A stretch of DNA of 64,000 bases from Clostridium sp. Lineage in GTDB: Bacteria > Bacillota > Clostridia > Lachnospirales > Lachnospiraceae. This document shows positions 39,291-48,863 of the stretch, one piece after another. The DNA lies in assembly GCA_031275405.1 (NCBI GenBank), contig JAISOV010000046.1:1-64000 (forward strand). Direction: 5' to 3'. Position 1 is the stretch's first letter; the number at the start of each line of letters is the position of its first letter. The notes beneath the pieces were generated by a model, which was not told the origin of the DNA, searched no databases, and saw only the letters and a program-made list of their open reading frames with translations. A program made the translations under genes and the position numbers.

Positions 39291-39717
39291 GGCAACCTCC
39301 CTCTCTATCCGAAGCGTAAAAACACACCGGATCTATCCGGCTTTTACACAGAAAATATTATATAACAGAATCAGCGGACAGGCAAGCTCTTTTGAAAAAA
39401 TTTCAAAACTTTTGTTCCTTTGGGCGACTGCTCGGCAGTCCTTACTGAGCAGGAACTCCTATGGAGCCGTCTGTCCGGGACGGATCCTCTCCTTTTACAG
39501 AATGTTTACAGATTGTTTATGACGATCTTTCCTTTCACGATCGACAAAGGAATGGAATATCTGAAATAGCAATGGGGCAATGGGTTCATAGGTTTTTCCG
39601 ATGCTGCCTATGGCGGTTCGGGCTGACTGCCGCTGCGATCAGGGAATGGCACAGGGCAGAAGCCTCTCAAGCCTTCTGCCCACAAGTATTCGTACCGCCC
39701 GGGGCGGCGTCTTCCGT

Positions 39718-40344
39718 TTATTTGCAGGTCTTGCAGTCGCTGTCGGCAGCTTTGTCGAAGCTGGGATTGAACGCGTAGAAGTTCTTGCTGTTCAGCTTCT
39801 CCTGCGTGAGCCGCAGGGCTTCCCCGAAACGCTGGAAATGTACCAGTTCCCGTTGCCGGAGGAATCGGATCGGAGCGGCCACGTCCGGGTCTTTGGCCAG
39901 CCGCAGGATGTTGTCATAAGTGGAGCGGGCTTTCTGCTCCGCCGCCATGTCTTCATAAAGATCCGTGATGATGTCGCCTTTTACCTGAAACTCACAGGCA
40001 TTGAACGGAATGCCCCCGGCGGCCTGCGGCCAGACGCCGATGGTGTGATCCACATAATATCTGTCGAAGCCGCTCTTTTCGATCTCTTCCATGGAGAGAT
40101 TCCGGGTCAGCTGGAAAACGATGGCTCCGATCATCTCTAAATGCGCCAGTTCCTCGGTACCGATGTCGGTCAGCAGACAGGCCACCTCTTTGTAGGGCAT
40201 GGAGTAACGCTGCGACAGATAGCGCATACTGGCGGCAAGCTCGCCGTCCGGCCCGCCGAACTGGGAGATGATGTCCTGCGCCAGCTTGGCGTTTGGCTCT
40301 TTGATGGAAACCGGGAACTGCAGCCTTCTTTCATAATTCCACAT
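39718..40344 (-). CDS. cotJC: Manganese catalase family / spore coat protein CotJC
   Basis: MWNYERRLQFPVSIKEPNAKLAQDIISQFGGPDGELAASMRYLSQRYSMP; in cotJABC order. Confidence 0.93.
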   Translation of the reverse strand: MWNYERRLQFPVSIKEPNAKLAQDIISQFGGPDGELAASMRYLSQRYSMPYKEVACLLTDIGTEELAHLEMIGAIVFQLTRNLSMEEIEKSGFDRYYVDHTIGVWPQAAGGIPFNACEFQVKGDIITDLYEDMAAEQKARSTYDNILRLAKDPDVAAPIRFLRQRELVHFQRFGEALRLTQEKLNSKNFYAFNPSFDKAADSDCKTCK

Positions 40345-40598
40345 TATCCGCACGCTCCTTCCCATGGAAGTGGAGCCAGACCCCATCTCCATTCTTTGTT
40401 GCTTTCCGCCAGTTCCTTGATCAGGGGATAGTATTTCTGGGAAAACTCTCTCATCATCTGGTTCTTGAGCCGGGCATAGTGGTTGAAATACTCCATCGCT
40501 TCCCGATCCCTCGGGTGGGTGTCCAGATATTCCGTCAGTTCCACCAGTACGAAATCAACGATTCCGATATCTTGGAGCAGCTGTTCCTTGTGACCCAT
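40344..40598 (-). CDS. cotJB: Spore coat protein CotJB
   Basis: LQDIGIVDFVLVELTEYLDTHPRDREAMEYFNHYARLKNQMMREF; 1-nt stop/start overlap with cotJC. Confidence 0.92.
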   Translation of the reverse strand: MGHKEQLLQDIGIVDFVLVELTEYLDTHPRDREAMEYFNHYARLKNQMMREFSQKYYPLIKELAESNKEWRWGLAPLPWEGACG

Positions 40599-40774
40599 CA
40601 GACACATCTCCTTCCTGTGAAAGGTTTGTTCAGTTCCGGGAAGATCGTGCCGCACCGGTAGGCTTCTTCCAGATTGTCGTAGATCTTCTCAAAATGCTGC
40701 CAGGGCACATATGCCATTGCGAGCGGATATTGGTCAATTTTATCATTGTGTTCATCGCAACGATAATCCTGCAT
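40598..40774 (-). CDS. cotJA: Spore coat-associated protein CotJA
   Basis: LAMAYVPWQHFEKIYDNLEEAYRCGTIFPELNKPFTGRR. Confidence 0.92.
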   Translation of the reverse strand: MQDYRCDEHNDKIDQYPLAMAYVPWQHFEKIYDNLEEAYRCGTIFPELNKPFTGRRCV

Positions 40775-40991
40775 GGTTTTCCCTTTCTTTCCTGTCATTT
40801 GCTGTTCCTTTTATCATATGAAAAAGCTTCTGAAATGTGAATCCCGACTGCCCGTCAAGGAGAAATCCCGCCGTGGGCATATTCGTTTTTCGGACGGCAT
40901 AATCTGAAAGGTGTGAAGGAACTGATACTGAAAAAAAGTATGGCTACCCGGCAAATGCAGGCGGAAAAGACTGTCACAGGGAAATGGATGA

Positions 40992-42434
40992 ATGGAAAGA
41001 ATCGGAAAATGGCTGCGGCTTGTGAATGATGTGGTATGGGGCCCCTATATGCTTGCTTTTTTGCTGGGAACAGGCGTCTATCTTATGATCCGGATGAGGT
41101 TCCTGCCGCTGCGCAACCTGGGCTATGCCCTGAAATGCGTGGTGGGGCTGGACGGCGGGCAGCCGGGAAAACGCTCCGGCACACGGGGAGCCGCCGGGAA
41201 AAAGACCGGACGGGGAAAGGCGCCGCGAGGGGATGTCTCTCCGTTTTCCTCGCTGATGACGGAACTGGCGGCGACCATCGGAACGGGCAACATCGTGGGC
41301 GTGGCCACCGCCATGGTGCTGGGCGGGCCGGGGGCTTTGGTATGGATGGTGCTGTCCGCCCTGCTCGGCCTGTCCACCAAATTTGCGGAAAGCATGTTGT
41401 CCGTGACATACCGGACGTACAATGAACAGGGAAAAGTGTCCGGCGGGCCGATGTATACCTTGGCGCGGGCCTTGCCGGACAGGCGGCTCGGGAAACGGCT
41501 GGGCGCGCTGTTCGCCGTGTTTGCCGTACTGGCTTCTTTCGGTATGGGGAACATGACGCAGGCCAACTCGATTTCCGCTTCTCTGGAAGCCGCTTTTGGA
41601 ATTCCTCCGGCCTGCACAGGGCTGGCGGTGAGCAGCCTGACCATCCTGGCGGTTCTGGGGGGAATCTCGACCATCGGGAAAGTGACGCAGGTCTTGGTTC
41701 CGGCGATGGCGGTCTTCTATGTACTCGGCGCCGGCCTGGTGATCTGGAAGAATCTGGGTAATCTGCCGGAAGGGGCGGCGATGATCTGGAAGATGGCGTT
41801 CTCGCGGGAAGCGGTCGCCGGAGGAATCGGGGGGAACCTGGTGGCGTCCATGAGCCAGGCCATGCGGTGGGGGGTCTCCCGAGGGGTCTTTTCCAATGAA
41901 GCCGGGCTGGGCGCCGCTGGGATCAGCGCGGCGGCGGCGGACACCGACGACCCGGTCAGGCAGGGCTATATCAGCATGACCGGAGTCTTTCTGGACACGG
42001 CGGTCATCTGCACCGTCACGGGGCTGATGCTGGCGGCTTCCGGGGTACTGGGGGCAAAGGACGCTTCCGGGGAACTGCTCACCGGAACGGCGCTGACGAT
42101 CGCCGCCTTTTCCACGGCGTTCGGAGCCTACGGCGCGGGTATCGTCAGCATAGGGATCTCTCTGTTCGCCTTTGCCACCATCATCGGCTGGGCATACCAA
42201 GGCGAAAAGGCGTTTGAATATCTGGCAAAAAAACCTGGCTGCTGCCTGGCCTACCGATTCTTATACGGATTCTTCTGTTTTATCGGAGCCGTCTGCACCT
42301 TGGAGATCGTCTGGGATTTCTCCGACATCATGAACGCTCTGATGGCGGTGCCGAACCTGCTCGGCGTTCTCCTGCTGTCGAAGACCGCCTGCGACGGGAT
42401 CCGGAAGTATGAAACGCTCCGAAAAGGACTCTGA
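40992..42434 (+). CDS. Sodium:alanine symporter family protein (AGCS)
   Basis: GTGVYLMIRMRFLPLRNLGYAL, ELAATIGTGNIVGVATAMVLGGPGALVWM, SNEAGLGAAGISAAAA, GWAYQGEKAFEYL. Confidence 0.95.
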   Translation: MERIGKWLRLVNDVVWGPYMLAFLLGTGVYLMIRMRFLPLRNLGYALKCVVGLDGGQPGKRSGTRGAAGKKTGRGKAPRGDVSPFSSLMTELAATIGTGNIVGVATAMVLGGPGALVWMVLSALLGLSTKFAESMLSVTYRTYNEQGKVSGGPMYTLARALPDRRLGKRLGALFAVFAVLASFGMGNMTQANSISASLEAAFGIPPACTGLAVSSLTILAVLGGISTIGKVTQVLVPAMAVFYVLGAGLVIWKNLGNLPEGAAMIWKMAFSREAVAGGIGGNLVASMSQAMRWGVSRGVFSNEAGLGAAGISAAAADTDDPVRQGYISMTGVFLDTAVICTVTGLMLAASGVLGAKDASGELLTGTALTIAAFSTAFGAYGAGIVSIGISLFAFATIIGWAYQGEKAFEYLAKKPGCCLAYRFLYGFFCFIGAVCTLEIVWDFSDIMNALMAVPNLLGVLLLSKTACDGIRKYETLRKGL

Positions 42435-42466
42435 TCCGGCTGTTTGCTCCGTCCGCGTAACCTGCT

Positions 42467-43864
42467 TTACTCCAGCAGCTGCGCGCTCTTCTCAGCCGGC
42501 AGTTCTTCCACTCCTTTCAGCTTCCGCTCGATGGCCCGTGTCCTGACGCCCACCTGGTCGATCTCATTCACCGCTGTGTTCAGCCTGTTCTTTATTTTAT
42601 CGATCACATCGCCGAACTTCCCAAATTCTGTCTTAACCGCCCCGAGAAGCCCCCAGACCTCGCTGGAACGCCTTTCAATCGCAAGGGTCCGGAAGCCCAT
42701 CTGGAGGCTGTTGAGGAACGCCGCCAGATTTGTCGGGCCGACCACCGTGACCTTGAACTCCCGTTGCAGCTGCTCGAACAGCGCCGTCCTGCGCACGATC
42801 TCCGCATACAGCCCCTCCGTCGGCACGAACAGAATGGCAAAATCCGTCGTCACCGGAGGATTGATGTATTTCGCGCTGATGGACTTCGCGTTCAGCCTGA
42901 CGGCATTCTCGAAAAGCCTTGCGGCGGCGTCCGCGTTCTCGTTGCGCTCATAAGCGTCCGTCAGCCGCCGGTAATCCTCAAGCGGGAACTTGGAGTCGAT
43001 CGGCAGCAGAAGCTCCCGGCTGTCCGTATTCTTGTCCGGCAGCTTGATCACATAGTCCACGCGCTCGGCGCCGTTCTTGCCGACAGAGACCTGCGCTTCG
43101 TACTGTTCCGGGGCGAGGATCTGTTCCAGAATCGAGCCAAGCTGGATCTCGCCGAGACTGCCGCGCGTCTTGACGTTGGACATGATCTTTTTGAGGTCGC
43201 CGACGCCGTTCGCCAGCTGCTGCATTTCGCCCAGTCCTTTATGTACCTGCTCCAGCCGGTCGCTGATCAGCCGGAAAGAATCATTGAACCGCTTCTCGAC
43301 CGCTTCCTTGAGGTTCTCATCGACCGTCCGCTTCATCTCGTCCAGCTTCTTGGCGTTTTCCACGCGGATTTCCTGAAAACGCAGGTTTACGCTTTCTTCA
43401 AAGGATTTCAGAGACCTGCTCTGTTCCTCACGGCCCTCTTTCGCGGTCTGCGAAAGCGTTTTCCGCAGCTGCTCGGAATGGCCCGCAAAAGTCTCCGTCA
43501 GATCTTTCAGCTGTACCGAAAACGCTTCAAACTGCTTCTTCTGCGTGTCGGAAAGGCTGGCCATGTTCGCCGCAAGGCTGCGGTTGAGCACGCCGAACGA
43601 GTTCATCAGCTCTTCCCGGCTCTCCCGCGAGGCACGGCTGTTTTCTTCGCGGCTGTCCTTAGCCGCCCTGTCGCTGGCTTCGTGTCCCCGCTCAAACTCG
43701 TCGCGCAGGATTTTTTCCATCGACTGCTCCAGCTGAAAAAAGCGTCTGTCGTCGGAAGCCTTCGACGGTTTCCGGACTGCGGCCAGGACGGTATACACGA
43801 CGAGGGCGGCGACGATCATGCCAAGCAGAATCATCCCCAACAGGATCATCTGGATTGTGTCCAT
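42467..43864 (-). CDS. rmuC: DNA recombination protein RmuC
   Basis: N-terminal TM, long coiled coil, TRGSLGEIQLGSILEQILAPEQYE, LLPIDSKFPLEDYRRL, FAILFVPTEGLYAE. Confidence 0.95.
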   Translation of the reverse strand: MDTIQMILLGMILLGMIVAALVVYTVLAAVRKPSKASDDRRFFQLEQSMEKILRDEFERGHEASDRAAKDSREENSRASRESREELMNSFGVLNRSLAANMASLSDTQKKQFEAFSVQLKDLTETFAGHSEQLRKTLSQTAKEGREEQSRSLKSFEESVNLRFQEIRVENAKKLDEMKRTVDENLKEAVEKRFNDSFRLISDRLEQVHKGLGEMQQLANGVGDLKKIMSNVKTRGSLGEIQLGSILEQILAPEQYEAQVSVGKNGAERVDYVIKLPDKNTDSRELLLPIDSKFPLEDYRRLTDAYERNENADAAARLFENAVRLNAKSISAKYINPPVTTDFAILFVPTEGLYAEIVRRTALFEQLQREFKVTVVGPTNLAAFLNSLQMGFRTLAIERRSSEVWGLLGAVKTEFGKFGDVIDKIKNRLNTAVNEIDQVGVRTRAIERKLKGVEELPAEKSAQLLE

Positions 43865-43941
43865 GTGGTACCTCCCGATGGTGCCTCCCGATCCGAAGCA
43901 CCTTGTTTCATGTTTCCGCGCCTTCCCCGAACAAGAAATAC

Positions 43942-44097
43942 CTAGGAAGTTTCAGACGCCGTCAGATCCTGCTTCTCCTGCTCCCGGTTTTTCTTTTTCC
44001 TCATGGAGATCCCTGCCGCTACGGCCACGCTGATGAGCGCCGCAATCATGAGCAGCAGAACTGCGTAAGACAGAAAAGCATTGATAAACTGAATCAT
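43942..44097 (-). CDS. Small membrane protein (51 aa), not in the supplied ORF track; OadG/YoaK-like topology
   Basis: MIQFINAFLSYAVLLLMIAALISVAVAAGISMRKKKNREQEKQDLTASETS*; RBS AGGGAGGT before ATG. Confidence 0.65.
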   Translation of the reverse strand: MIQFINAFLSYAVLLLMIAALISVAVAAGISMRKKKNREQEKQDLTASETS

Positions 44098-44305
44098 AGT
44101 CTACCTCCCTTGCCGTATCTTTGTGCTTTCGTATCCTATTATAACAAAACCGCAGGAAAAAGCAAGCTGCAATTGGAATCCGCCCTCGGCTCCGCTCCCT
44201 CCTGCTTCCGGCTGTTCTGACCGTCCGACGGCTCCGGAAAATCTCTGCCTGCCCGACGAATTTCCGGCGGCGTCCCAGGGTTTCCGGCAGCAAGGCGCGT
44301 TAGGG

Positions 44306-44356
44306 CCAAACGGGAAGATCCCGCGAAACTCATTGCTTCACGGGATCTTCCCTCCA
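44306..44356 (-). terminator. Terminator-like hairpin downstream of NCS2 permease
   Basis: GGGAAGATCCCG...CGGGATCTTCCC 12-bp perfect arms, weak U tract. Confidence 0.6.
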
Positions 44357-44388
44357 GACAGGCGCCTTAAGCCTGCACGGCACAGCCC

Positions 44389-45798
44389 TTAGAACGCGAT
44401 GAAGAACTTCCCGATAAACAGAACCGACAGGACGATCGTCAGGACGGAGACCTCTTTTCCTTTCCCGGTAAAGATCTTGATAATGCTGTAAGAGATCAGC
44501 CCGATGCCGATACCGTTTCCGATGCCGCTGGTGATCATCATGAAGACCAGCATCAGAACCACCGGAACCGAAGAGGCAAGATCCGAATAATCCACTTCTT
44601 TCAGGGAACTGATCATCAGCACGCCCACGAAGACCAGCGCCGCGCTGGTCGCGGGAGCGGGGATCAGCGCCGCGATCGGAGCCACGAAGATGCAGGCCAG
44701 GAAGCACAGCCCCGTCACCAAGGAAGCCAGCCCTGTCCTCGCGCCCTCTCCTACTCCCGCCGCCGACTCGATGAACGTGGTCACGGTAGAAGTTCCGGTG
44801 CAGGCGCCCACGCAGGTCGCCAGCGCGTCCGCCAGCATGGCGTTGTTCATTTCCGGAAGCCTGCCCTTGCTGTCAAGCATGTTCGCCTTTTTCGCCGTAC
44901 CGAGCAACGTTCCGATGGTGTCGAACATATCGACCATACAGAAAGAAATGATCGTCAGGATCGCCGTCAGCCAGCCAAGCTGGAACAGGGCGCCGAAGTC
45001 AAAGCGCAGGAACGTCATGGAGAACAGATCCCCGAAAGGAGGCAGGAAGCTGGCGTTCCCCAGAGAAGAAAACGGGTTCGATCCTAGGAGGAAGGAACCG
45101 ATCCAGTAAATGACAGCCGCGATGCCCATGCCGTACAGGATCGAACCTTTCACTTTTTTGTGGTTCAGGATCACGATGGCGAACAGACCCACAAAGAACG
45201 TGAGCAGATACAGGATCATGGTGCCGTAGGCATCGCCCATCGCGGCTTTGGACGTACCCGCCCCATCGGAAAAGAACCCGAGCATCGTCTGGGAACCGTC
45301 GGCGTAATACACTGCCGCGTTGCTGGTCAGTCCGATATGTACCAGCATCAGCCCGATCCCTGCCGAAATACCGAGACGCACGGATTTCGGGATCGCTTCC
45401 ACGATTTTTTCACGGATTTTCAGCAGGGTCAACACGGTGAACAGCAGACCGGAAATCAGTATGATCGCCAGCCCTCCCTGAAAAGCGTCCTCATAGGATA
45501 GCCCCGCCGCTGCCGCGATCCCCGCCACCACCGCCGCGAAGTAACTGTTCAGGCCCATGCCCGGCGCCAGCGCGAAGGGCCTGTTTGCCAGAAACGCCAT
45601 CAGGATCGTCCCGGCAAACGCCGAGAGAACCGTCGCAAGGAAAACCGCGTTCCACAAAGGCGTACCCACCGCAAAGTTGGTCAGCAGGTTCGGATTCAGC
45701 TGGATAATGTAGGCCATGGTCATAAAGGTCGCAAGCCCTCCGATGACCTCCGTCCGGACATCCGTTCTGTTTTCCTTGAGTTTGAAAAATTTCTCCAA
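44389..45798 (-). CDS. NCS2 family nucleobase permease (AzgA/PbuG-like)
   Basis: TEVIGGLATFMTMAYIIQLNP, ANRPFALAPGMGLNSYFAA, GTSTVTTFIESAAGVGEGARTGLASL; TTG start. Confidence 0.94.
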   Translation of the reverse strand: MEKFFKLKENRTDVRTEVIGGLATFMTMAYIIQLNPNLLTNFAVGTPLWNAVFLATVLSAFAGTILMAFLANRPFALAPGMGLNSYFAAVVAGIAAAAGLSYEDAFQGGLAIILISGLLFTVLTLLKIREKIVEAIPKSVRLGISAGIGLMLVHIGLTSNAAVYYADGSQTMLGFFSDGAGTSKAAMGDAYGTMILYLLTFFVGLFAIVILNHKKVKGSILYGMGIAAVIYWIGSFLLGSNPFSSLGNASFLPPFGDLFSMTFLRFDFGALFQLGWLTAILTIISFCMVDMFDTIGTLLGTAKKANMLDSKGRLPEMNNAMLADALATCVGACTGTSTVTTFIESAAGVGEGARTGLASLVTGLCFLACIFVAPIAALIPAPATSAALVFVGVLMISSLKEVDYSDLASSVPVVLMLVFMMITSGIGNGIGIGLISYSIIKIFTGKGKEVSVLTIVLSVLFIGKFFIAF

Positions 45799-45865
45799 TT
45801 TCTTTTCCTCCGTTTCCGCCGCTTCCTACGGCGCTTTTTTATTGTAAAAGCATGTCCGCCCTGCC

Positions 45866-47194
45866 TCAGGCGGAAAACACGCGTTTCACAATCGCTTCAC
45901 ACTGCCGGTAGATCGCTTCCGGGCTTTCTCCCACAAAATATTCGCCGTTACGGTACAGGATCCGTCCGTTGACCATGGTCATGCACACGTTGGACTTGCT
46001 GCCGCTGTAGACCAGATTTTTCGGAATATTATGGAACGGCCGCATATTCGGCTGATTCAGGTCTATCATGATGATGTCCGCCAGTTTCCCTCTTGCCAGC
46101 ACATCCGAGCGGTTCAGCCGCATAGCCTTGGCTCCGTTGACCGTCGCCATCTGCAGCACCCGCAGGGCGTCCAGCCCGGCGGCGTCCTGTTCTTTCAGCT
46201 TGCTTAATCCCGTCACCAGAAACATTTCCCGGAACATATCCAGACAGTTGTTGCTGGCGGCCCCGTCCGTGCCGATAGCGACCGGGATTTTTTTCCTCTC
46301 ATACTCCATGATCGGCGCGATGCCGCTCGCCAGCTTCATATTAGAAGCAGGGTTCGTGACCACGAACAGCCGCCGTTTCCGGAAGACCTCCATATCCTGC
46401 GCCGTCATATGCACACAGTGAAAGCCGCCTCCGCCATATTCAAACAGCCCCAGGGAATCCAGAAACACCGCCGGGGTCATTCCGTGGCGTTTTTTACATT
46501 CCTCCGTCTCCTGCCTTGTTTCCGCCATATGGGTATAGACCGGGGCGCGGTACTTATGCGCCAGCTCCGCCATCTGACGGAGCAGTTCCCTGGAACAGGT
46601 ATATTCCGCGTGGAAACCTAACTGGTAGGTAATCAGGGAAAGATTCTTCCGGTTCCATTTCCGGTACTCTTCCTCTACCTGTTCGATGCCGGAAACAAAG
46701 CGGTTCAGCCCGCTGGTCAGCACACAGCGCATCCCCATGTCCAGACAGGCCTGAGCCACCGTGTCCGGCGTCAGGTACATGTCGAAAACAGCCGTGATCC
46801 CGGAAGTCAGGTACTCCAGAACCGCCAGTTTCACGAAGTGGTAAATATCCTCTCCCGTCAGTCTGGCTTCCATCGGGAACACCCTTTCCTCCAGCCACTG
46901 CCGCAGCGGCAGGTCGTCCGCGTGGGAACGCAGGAACGTCATGCCGGAATGCGTATGCGCGTCCTTGAAGCCCGGCAGCAGCAGATTGCCCCGGCAGTCC
47001 AGTTCCAGATCCCACGAAACAGGAACTTCCCCCTGCCGCCCGAAAAGACCTTCCGGCTGCTTCCGGAACTCTTCCAGCTCTTCTTCCCGAGCCACAAGGA
47101 CGATCTTTTCGTTCCGGATCCAGATTTCTCCCCAGAAGACCGGCCTGTCCTTTTCCATCGTCAGGATTCTGGCATGATATAGCCGAATATTCAT
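45866..47194 (-). CDS. Amidohydrolase family protein (SAH/guanine deaminase-like)
   Basis: LLLPGFKDAHTHSGMTFLRSHADDLPLRQWLEERVFPMEARL, HMAETRQETEECKKRHG, GTDGAASNNCLDMFREMFL. Confidence 0.9.
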   Translation of the reverse strand: MNIRLYHARILTMEKDRPVFWGEIWIRNEKIVLVAREEELEEFRKQPEGLFGRQGEVPVSWDLELDCRGNLLLPGFKDAHTHSGMTFLRSHADDLPLRQWLEERVFPMEARLTGEDIYHFVKLAVLEYLTSGITAVFDMYLTPDTVAQACLDMGMRCVLTSGLNRFVSGIEQVEEEYRKWNRKNLSLITYQLGFHAEYTCSRELLRQMAELAHKYRAPVYTHMAETRQETEECKKRHGMTPAVFLDSLGLFEYGGGGFHCVHMTAQDMEVFRKRRLFVVTNPASNMKLASGIAPIMEYERKKIPVAIGTDGAASNNCLDMFREMFLVTGLSKLKEQDAAGLDALRVLQMATVNGAKAMRLNRSDVLARGKLADIIMIDLNQPNMRPFHNIPKNLVYSGSKSNVCMTMVNGRILYRNGEYFVGESPEAIYRQCEAIVKRVFSA

Positions 47195-47619
47195 CCGCAC
47201 TCCCGCCCGCTTTCGCTTCTTCCCAGTCCAAAGGCCGCCGGCAGCAGCTCCGCGAGAGAATGCTCCCGGAACTCGTCCGCGCTTCTGGCGGTCAGAACCC
47301 GGAAATCCCCTGCCGCAAATTCCCGCAGGACCTGCCGGCATATGCCGCAGGGATAGGCATACGCCGGAGGGTCTTCCCCGTCCGCGCCGCCCACGACGGC
47401 AATCGCCCGGAACGAGGTCTGTCCCTCGCTGACCGCCTTGAACAGAGCCGTCCGCTCCGCGCAGCAGGTCGCCCCGTAGGAAGCGTTTTCCACGTTGCAG
47501 CCCGTATAGACGCAGCCGTTTCCCGCCAGAAGCGCCGCGCCTACCAGATAACGGGAGTAAGGGGCATATGCCTTTTTCCTGGCGTCTATCGCGGCCTGAA
47601 TCAGTTCCCTGTCCGTCAT
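47191..47619 (-). CDS. cdd: Cytidine deaminase
   Basis: AYAPYSRYLVGAALLAGNGCVYTGCNVENASYGATCCAERTALFKAVSEG, PCGICRQVLREF. Confidence 0.96.
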   Translation of the reverse strand: MTDRELIQAAIDARKKAYAPYSRYLVGAALLAGNGCVYTGCNVENASYGATCCAERTALFKAVSEGQTSFRAIAVVGGADGEDPPAYAYPCGICRQVLREFAAGDFRVLTARSADEFREHSLAELLPAAFGLGRSESGRECG

Positions 47620-48455
47620 AATCCCCTTTCCGCCCCGAACTTTTCCAGGCTCGCCGTCACGAGTCTGGCGAACCTTGGCACCGCTTCGTCGGCGGCTTCC
47701 TGAACTTCTTTATGGTTCAAAGGATGTTCCGTCATTCCCGCCGCCAGGTTGCTGATACAGGAAAGTCCGCAGACCCTCATGCCCATGTGGTGTCCGGCGA
47801 CCGCTTCCACCGCCGTACTCATCCCTACCGCGTCCGCGCCGAGGGCGCGCAGCATACGGATTTCCGCAGGCGTTTCATAGGAGGGGCCGCTTAACTGCGC
47901 ATAAACGCCCTCCTGTAGGGGGACTTCGTTTTCCTTCGCCGCTTCCCGGATCAGGCTCTGTAATTCCAGATCATAGACATGGCTCATGTCCGGAAAGCGC
48001 GCGCCGAGCGCTTCGTCTTCCGGCCCGACCAAAGGATTGGGGACAAAGCAGGAAATATGATCCGTCAGCAGCATCAGGTCTCCCGGGCGAAAAGCCGCCC
48101 CCAGCCCGCCCGCCGCGTTGGTCAGAAACAGAACCTTCGCGCCAAGCAGCCCCATCAGCCGGATGGGAAGCACCACGTCCGAAACGCGGTACCCCTCATA
48201 AAAATGGACTCTCCCTTTCATGCATACGATAGGAAGCCTGTCCAGATAGCCGAACAAAAACTTCCCGGCATGTCCGGCAACGGTGGAAACCGGGAAGCCT
48301 TCGATTTCTTGATAGGAAACCACCCGCTCCGCCTTGAGCCGCTCCGCGTAGCCTCCCAGGCCGGAACCCAGCACAAGGGCGACCTGCGGACAGAAATCCG
48401 TCTTCCCGCGTATCTGCGCCAAACAGCCTGTCAGCTTTTCCATGACCGGATTCAT
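47616..48455 (-). CDS. Purine-nucleoside phosphorylase
   Basis: LVLGSGLGGYAERL, GHAGKFLFGYL, MKGRVHFYEGY, LTNAAGGL, YAQLSGPSYETPAEIRMLRALGADAVGMSTAVEAVAGHHMGMRV. Confidence 0.95.
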   Translation of the reverse strand: MNPVMEKLTGCLAQIRGKTDFCPQVALVLGSGLGGYAERLKAERVVSYQEIEGFPVSTVAGHAGKFLFGYLDRLPIVCMKGRVHFYEGYRVSDVVLPIRLMGLLGAKVLFLTNAAGGLGAAFRPGDLMLLTDHISCFVPNPLVGPEDEALGARFPDMSHVYDLELQSLIREAAKENEVPLQEGVYAQLSGPSYETPAEIRMLRALGADAVGMSTAVEAVAGHHMGMRVCGLSCISNLAAGMTEHPLNHKEVQEAADEAVPRFARLVTASLEKFGAERGL

Positions 48456-48498
48456 CCGCATTTCCCCCGTTTTCCCGTGGCTTCCGATAATTTCTATG

Positions 48499-48579
48499 AC
48501 AAGAAGCAAGGACGGCTTCTTGTCATCCAATTACGGCGCAAGAACAGCGCCTTTTATCGGAAGCTGCTTCGCAGCTTCC
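48499..48579. repeat. Three-hairpin repeat, copy B1
   Basis: acaagaagcaaggacggcttcttgtcatccaattacggcgcaagaacagcgccttttatcggaagctgcttcgcagcttcc. Confidence 0.9.
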
Positions 48580-48592
48580 AATAAGTTATATT

Positions 48593-48673
48593 ACAAGAAG
48601 CAAGGACGGCTTCTTGTCATCCAATTACGGCGCAAGAACAGCGCCTTTTATCGGAAGCCGCTCCGCAGCTTCC
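48593..48673. repeat. Three-hairpin repeat, copy B2 (94 bp after B1; 2 differences over 81 bp)
   Basis: acaagaagcaaggacggcttcttgtcatccaattacggcgcaagaacagcgccttttatcggaagccgctccgcagcttcc. Confidence 0.9.
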
Positions 48674-48863
48674 GATAATTTCTATTATATGCAATACCTT
48701 ATGAAAATGCAATTTTTTTTCATATTTTTTTGGATTTTATGGGTTGGAGGATGGTATCAGACATCTTGTTCTTATGGTCGCGCAAGGCTGTAATCGGAAC
48801 TACCGCTGCGGCCAAACAAATCCTTAGCATAGGCTTTCCTTTTTGTATCCATACAATCTTTTC

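Noticed and set aside
39655-39683. GGGCAGAAG...CTTCTGCCC hairpin downstream of cotJC
   Set aside because: Possible terminator, but no U tract on the minus strand; kept out of the feature list
40974-42200. 408-aa minus ORF opposite the AGCS symporter
   Set aside because: Low-complexity Arg/Gly/His/Pro-rich translation typical of an antisense frame of a GC-rich gene; the + frame is a clear symporter
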